A DNA stretch of 64,000 nt, taken from the NCBI RefSeq assembly GCF_000247815.1, contig NW_004775935.1:269483-333482 (forward strand), in the 5' to 3' direction. Position 1 is the first letter of the stretch; the number at the start of each line of letters is the position of its first letter. Both the position numbers and the translations under genes were made by a program. Origin of the DNA: Ficedula albicollis (Eukaryota > Chordata > Aves > Passeriformes > Muscicapidae). This document shows positions 58,709 through 64,000 of the stretch, one piece after another. Under the pieces are notes generated by a model. That model was given only the letters and a program-made list of their open reading frames with translations. It searched no databases and was not told the origin of the DNA.

Positions 58709-61254
58709 AACCCAGCAGAAGAAACTCCCTCTTTCAGAATACTGGTAGAGCATGAACCTAGATTTTTTAGGAAAATATTTTGTGTCATCAGGGCCAAATT
58801 TAGGGCTAAAATAATTTTATTTTGTGTTGCTCCCTTATTGCAAACCAGGTCTGCAACTTTTCTGTCAAGATTTTTTCCTGTATTGGAAGACTTCAGCAGA
58901 GTAGATTTGTTGCTGTGTTCCTGTATTGTGCAGCTAGAACACCGAGTATGCAGGATGGTATGAAAAATAAACTAAATACAAAGCCAGTCTGGGAGGTCAG
59001 TTGATTGCAGCTGCTGTCTATCTTTTATTCTCTGAAAACTATTTGATTGTGCTGAGCACAACTTGGTTCAAACCAAATATTTGCATTCTTGACATGATGC
59101 TGGTCTTGCTCAGAGCAGAGACTTAATGAATACATGGTGGGTAGAAGATAAATAACTATAAACTTGTTGACTTTAGCTGGCAGTGGTGATACTCTGGCTC
59201 ACTAAAACTGTCTCTTATCCTGTGTTTTTGTCCTTCAGATTATTTTCTGAAGTTCGTGGCAATGCAGTCTTTGCAATTTCTGGCTTAGCAGAGTTGTCTT
59301 AATGTGTTTGGTAAAGCCTCTGTACAAAGAAAAAGAGTGTGCTCATTTTAGGAGCACTTATGCCCTCGTGTTTTAGTGAATTGTTTGAGGGTTGAGGTCT
59401 TGGAACCATTTACATGGAAAAACAGTTTTTTTACCTTCATCATTTAGAATAAGGGAGTTGTAGAAGAGTTGAAGCTTGCTGTTACTTCTTGGTGCTGTTT
59501 TAGTGCCCTGTGTTTTTTGAAGTATTTGAAGTATTCATGAGTTTATTGTAATTGTATTGGTCCAGACTTACTGTCTGCGCGTGTGTAGCACACTGAAAGA
59601 TACTGAGTTGCCCATTCTGTGAGCATTGCAGCTCTGAAGCAGAGTAACATGCCTAGCTGTGTGATATTAACTGCTGCACCAACAAACAGTGGATACAGTA
59701 AATCTGTGCTAATAATTTCAGAAACTTGAAGTTCTTGCAAAGAATGATTGTTAGTCCTTTGATTATACGAAAATTTTGGAGCAATGTCCATCAGGAAGAG
59801 TTAATGAAATTGAGTTTAGTTCCACAGAAAACAGATTAGATCCTTTTGCAAGTTTAGGGTTTGTTTTTTTCCCCCATTTTTATTTAGCTTCAACCTTTTA
59901 AATAGAATATCTCTTCAGTATGGAATACAGTTTTCATTAACAGCATATTTAACAGCTTCTAGTGTGTTTTTTAAAGTAGGTGAATACATATGTACTTTCT
60001 GCACTAGACTAAATTATCGATAAAACCCCTGAGCTACATAAAATTAAGGGTAAATGTGTCCATTGTGTTGAGACTGGTTTTTGTCAAGTGGAAAGCTTCT
60101 AAATTTTTTTATTAAATTTTCAGTAATATTTATGGTTGGAACTTTAAATCCATGAATCCACGCTTTCATTTTTGTGCCTGGTTCTCTCAGTCCCAAATTG
60201 GTAGTCTTTTGCTTTATAAAGATCACACAGGTGTAAATGTTAAATTGTTCAAGCTTGGGTAATTTGGTAGTGGAGTATCTTTCCTGGCTTGCATATGCTT
60301 TTAATATTTTATCTAATGTTTTACTTTTTAAGAAGCTTTACTTTATAATAACAGCTCTTTTAACATGATCCAGTTCTGTTTCACTGTTTTTCTGTAATCC
60401 AGGGATTACTGAATGGTACAAACAAAATAGGTTGAAACTATATAATGGGGTCCCATATGTTCTTTGTTTCCAGGATTGTGATTCAGGTTTCTGTTGTTTT
60501 TCAGGTGTCTCAAGACACTTGAATACACGAAGCATTTAGCGTTAGGTTTTCTATTGTCTGATGTCTCAGTGCATTGTGACATATCTGTATGATTCTTTAT
60601 GGAGTCTGCCTCGTGATATACTCTGATTATACATGTTTCTTAACCTTGGGTTTTTTCCCCTCATTTTGTGATATCAGAATTGTTTTAGAGCAATGGTAGG
60701 TGGTTATGTGATAGAAAAACCTTCAAAAATAAAAGTATATTGACTTTCTTGACTATTGACTTAGTTAGATGTAACTCAAAGGTATCAGTTTTATGACCAT
60801 GGTACTCAAAAAGTGTTTTCTGATAAACAGCTGGCAGACAGAGTAAAATAAAATCTATTTAAGTAGTATGTGAAGTGTCTTTTGTGTCGATAATTTTCTG
60901 CATAAATGTAAGACATTAATTTTTGTTTTTTAAAATATTTTTTAAAATGTTATCTATGTCAAATAGGGCCTGCATTTGTCTTGTGAGTTTGTTTTGCTAA
61001 AATCCCTCACCCTCAATCAGAGGTGTCACACAGTTTTATGATACTGCCCAGATACTGTACAGACCAAAATTGCCGAAAGTGTATAAAATCTTAATGAGTA
61101 ATTAGCTATGGTAAAGGTGTCATGTAAAGAGTTTTAAAACTAATCAGTATTTCAATCTAGTGACTATAAACTTTGTCTCTGTAAAAAAGGTCGTTGTCTG
61201 GGAGTAAAGTTAGGGTAAAATCTTAAGAATTTAATACATGGTGACATGGTGTTC

Positions 61255-61385
61255 ATCTTTGACTGGGATGGAGTTAGTTTTCCTCTTAGGAGTTGATATG
61301 GTGCTGTGTTTTGTATTAAGTGCAAGAATAATCTTGGTAACACATCGATTTTGACTCTTTGGCTAAACAGTGCTGTTGTTTTTTA
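61255..61385 (+). mobile_element. Fragment of an avian LTR, plus orientation
   Basis: Contains tgactgggatggagttagtt, then atatggtgctgtgttttgta and taacacatcgattttgactc, resembling a common avian ERV LTR whose standard text runs ...tgggatggagttaattttc... and ...tatggtgctgtgtttt.... Only a part is present. Confidence 0.6.
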
Positions 61386-61639
61386 GGAATGTTACTCCCT
61401 AACTCTATGACCCCACTGAGACTTTCCAAACCACACTACCACTTCATCTCTCTGCCATATTTTCCCCTCCCTGTCCCCCCCCGAGCCAGTGCTTTTTTGT
61501 TTGTTAAATAATGTTGAATGTTGTATAAATTACTTAAGAGTTGTATAATACAGTTGAGAGTTTTCAAGATGAAAATGTTGAAGCATTTTCCCTTTTTACA
61601 AAGCTTTTTTCTCTTTTCACTCCTCTTAAGTTGTCAGTC

Positions 61640-62050
61640 AAGCCAAGGCATTCTGGAGAGGAGAGTTGGAAGCACAAAAGGTCAAGATCACAGGTCGAGA
61701 TAAGAACAATTTACTGGAAACAGCAGTGAGATAAGAAAACAAATATTAGCAGCAACAATACTAATGACAGAGGGTGCAAGAAAATCGAAATCAATGATGC
61801 ACAAGGAAAAAAACTCTTGATAACAGACAATACAGGACATCTCCCTCCACCATGTTTTCTTGACCAGAAGGAACCCCTTCTCCCTGGAAGAGGTTCCATT
61901 TCCCCAGCTGCTATCAATGACAAGAGGTGCTATAGAATAACCTCTGGGTCCTGGCCATGCCCCTACTGGCTTTGCAAAAATTAGCCCTGTCCTGGCCTGC
62001 TCATTCTAAATGGAGTTTTTGGTTTGTGTTGATTTGCCAGTGATCAGGTG
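61640..62050 (-). mobile_element. Probable LTR / ERV fragment, minus orientation
   Basis: On the minus strand the segment reads like a songbird LTR: a cctcttgtcattgatagcag region, gaacctcttccagggagaag, then ctcactgctgtttccagtaa and, near its end, ctcgacctgtgatcttgacc. No coding frame of interest. Family and edges are uncertain. Confidence 0.45.
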
Positions 62051-64000
62051 CACAGTGAACAGGGAGAGAGTAGGTTGCCAAGTGCTTTTATGGAGAAGCA
62101 CTTCTTCTCCAAAGGCTTGGAGAAGTGCAGTGTCTTCCTGAAGAATCCCCTGAAGGAGTAGAAATGGCTAGAACTTGAGCCCTTTGCACTACTGTGCACT
62201 GCTGCAGTTTACCCTTTATGGGCTGCTGGCCTTTTAAGCTCATCAAGAATCTGACTTTGTGTTTTGAAATGTGGGGTTTTTTTAAGAGTTTGATTTTGTT
62301 GCAGACATCTGAGGAAATAATTTTTTTTGTGAAACTAGCATGGGTCTTTTGCAAAGCCACCATAAGATAGTATCTCCATTGATACTTGAAAGACAGAGTA
62401 CTCTTACATAGAAGCCTTATTTTATGTGTTTTTTCTAGCTATGCTTTATCTGTTGTGGGCCAAAAGTGTTTATATTCCTGCTTGAAATGACAAATTCTAG
62501 TCTTCCTTCCTGTATAGTGTCCTAGAGTTGTGCCATGAAACCCTGTTGTTACTGACACACTTTCAGTCAGTCGTAAGATGACCAGGTCATGATTCATCAC
62601 AAAAGGAAAACACAGCTATCAGCTGTGGTCATGAGTGTGTTTGGTTCCTTACTTCTTGGGTCAAGATGACCTGTAACCATTAATTCTGTTGTATAAAAGA
62701 AAGCTGGAACTCATCAAAGTTTGCTTCCGAGCCTGCTCAGTGTGGGTGTAAGACAGACTGCAATTCAGTCAATATGCTTAACTGTGTATGTTGTTAGGAA
62801 ATACAGTTTAAATATTATGGATGCGTTTTGAAACAGCAATGCCAAGCAAGGTAATGGTGTTTCAAAATCTTTCATTGTAGTAGAACTTTTGAGGGACTGC
62901 TGGGAATGAAAACTGCGGTTCAGCCTTTTATGTACAAACATTTGCATCCATGTCGTCCTCTATTGTATTCAAAACAGAGTTTCATTTGGGGCAGCAACCT
63001 TACTTTTTTTTACAGTCATCTAGATAAAATTGTAGCTTAATATTTTCAAAGTAGTTGCATTTTTAGGGGCCTGTTTTCTGTTACTTTCAATGGGACTTGG
63101 ATGTTAATTGCCCAAGACCTCTTCCAGGTTGTTACTGTAATTTAATTTTTAAATATGACTTACTAAGCTGAGGTTGGGAGAATTTGGAAAAGTATTTTTT
63201 AATTTATTTGTTTTCTTCTTTTTATTACTTTTTCACAACACTTTGTCTTGTGAGTGGATACTAAGATTATTGCAGCTGCTGGTTTTGATGTTATAAAATG
63301 AATCAGCAGAAGCTTTTGAATTATTATGTATGGTACATATGGTCAACCTTGGATCAACTCACTCTGGTTAAGAATGCTTTTTGCTTTTCTCCCTCGGAAA
63401 GCAAGGCCTCTGTCTTGACATTAGTCCAGTGTTTTAGTCTGATACCCACTGTGTGTTTCTCTTCACATGTTTTTCTAATATTCATAAAAATTAACATGAT
63501 TTTACGTTATTTTTTACTGTATTCAGTTACCAGAAGAGTACAGTGAACTAGTTTGCATGAATACACTAGGTACACCATGAATACACACATGTTTCAAGTA
63601 TGTTGAAACATTATTTTCACAACTTTGAGTCCTTTCTTATGCCCTGATATGACTGAACACCTTTGTAATACCACAAGGCGTGGTATTATTACAATGAAAG
63701 AAACCTTTTTTTTAGAGCAATAAAGCAAATGAGCTGATATTGTTGGTTAGATTGTTACATGATAATTAAAAGGATGAGTCACCACAGTAGGAGAATTGGG
63801 CAGAAGTGTTCATCATTTCCAGCCAGTGACACTGAACGCCTTCTGCTTTTGGTATTCCCAGTGAACGAAGTGTTTTAACTGTAATTTACTGATACTGTTA
63901 TTTGGTTATGCTGTGCAAACTGAAGACCTAAACAACAGCAAAATTAAATTTTTTAGAACTGCTTGAATGTGCATTAATTTCCGTCATCATAACCTGCCAT

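Overview
The window looks like nuclear DNA of a bird, probably a songbird. It has split vertebrate exons with GT/AG splice sites, many fragments of the avian CR1 LINE, and several solo LTRs with AATAAA signals near their 3' ends. Two protein-coding genes are recognised, both on the + strand: the last two coding exons of KIF27 (about 43.1-43.9 kb) and the first coding exon of UBQLN1 (about 55.2 kb). Their intron 1 / upstream sequences fill most of the rest. In human these genes lie on 9q21.32, whose avian counterpart is on the Z chromosome; assigning this window to Z is inference.

Layout. 1-43 kb: non-coding sequence, presumably KIF27 intron or a preceding intergenic stretch. It holds a CR1 copy (1.6-2.4 kb), an eroded Ty3/Gypsy-like reverse transcriptase (6.5-6.7 kb), a (GAAA)n array (7.7-8.7 kb), poly-C blocks at 17.6, 19.8, 25.6 and 32.0 kb, solo LTRs at 25.4-27.2 and 31.8-32.9 kb, a perfect (TGGAA)241 array (34.7-35.9 kb) and two further LTR-like elements with N gaps (36.1-38.2 and 40.9-42.7 kb). 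43.1-45.2 kb: KIF27 3' end and putative 3' UTR. 45-55 kb: intergenic, with an 893-bp tandem duplication joined to a third solo LTR (51.2-52.7 kb) and CR1 pieces running up to the UBQLN1 CpG-rich start. 55.3-64 kb: UBQLN1 intron 1, with CR1, LTR fragments and another poly-C block.

Much of what looks spectacular is probably assembly artefact. Seven uninterrupted runs of C (418 to 1182 nt), all C on the + strand, sit at poly-A tracts, inside GC-rich LTR centres or in the UBQLN1 CpG island. Their flanks indicate failed sequence, not genomic homopolymer. All long proline or glycine reading frames, and the Lys/Glu/Arg, Phe/Leu/Ser and Met-Glu-Trp-Asn-Gly repeat frames, are translations of these runs and of the microsatellites, and are not genes.

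The most informative biology is in the mobile elements. Three solo LTRs can be delimited to the base with 5-bp target-site duplications. At two of them the 5' flank is tandemly duplicated with the breakpoint 11 and 30 bp inside the LTR. I found no convincing new gene system.
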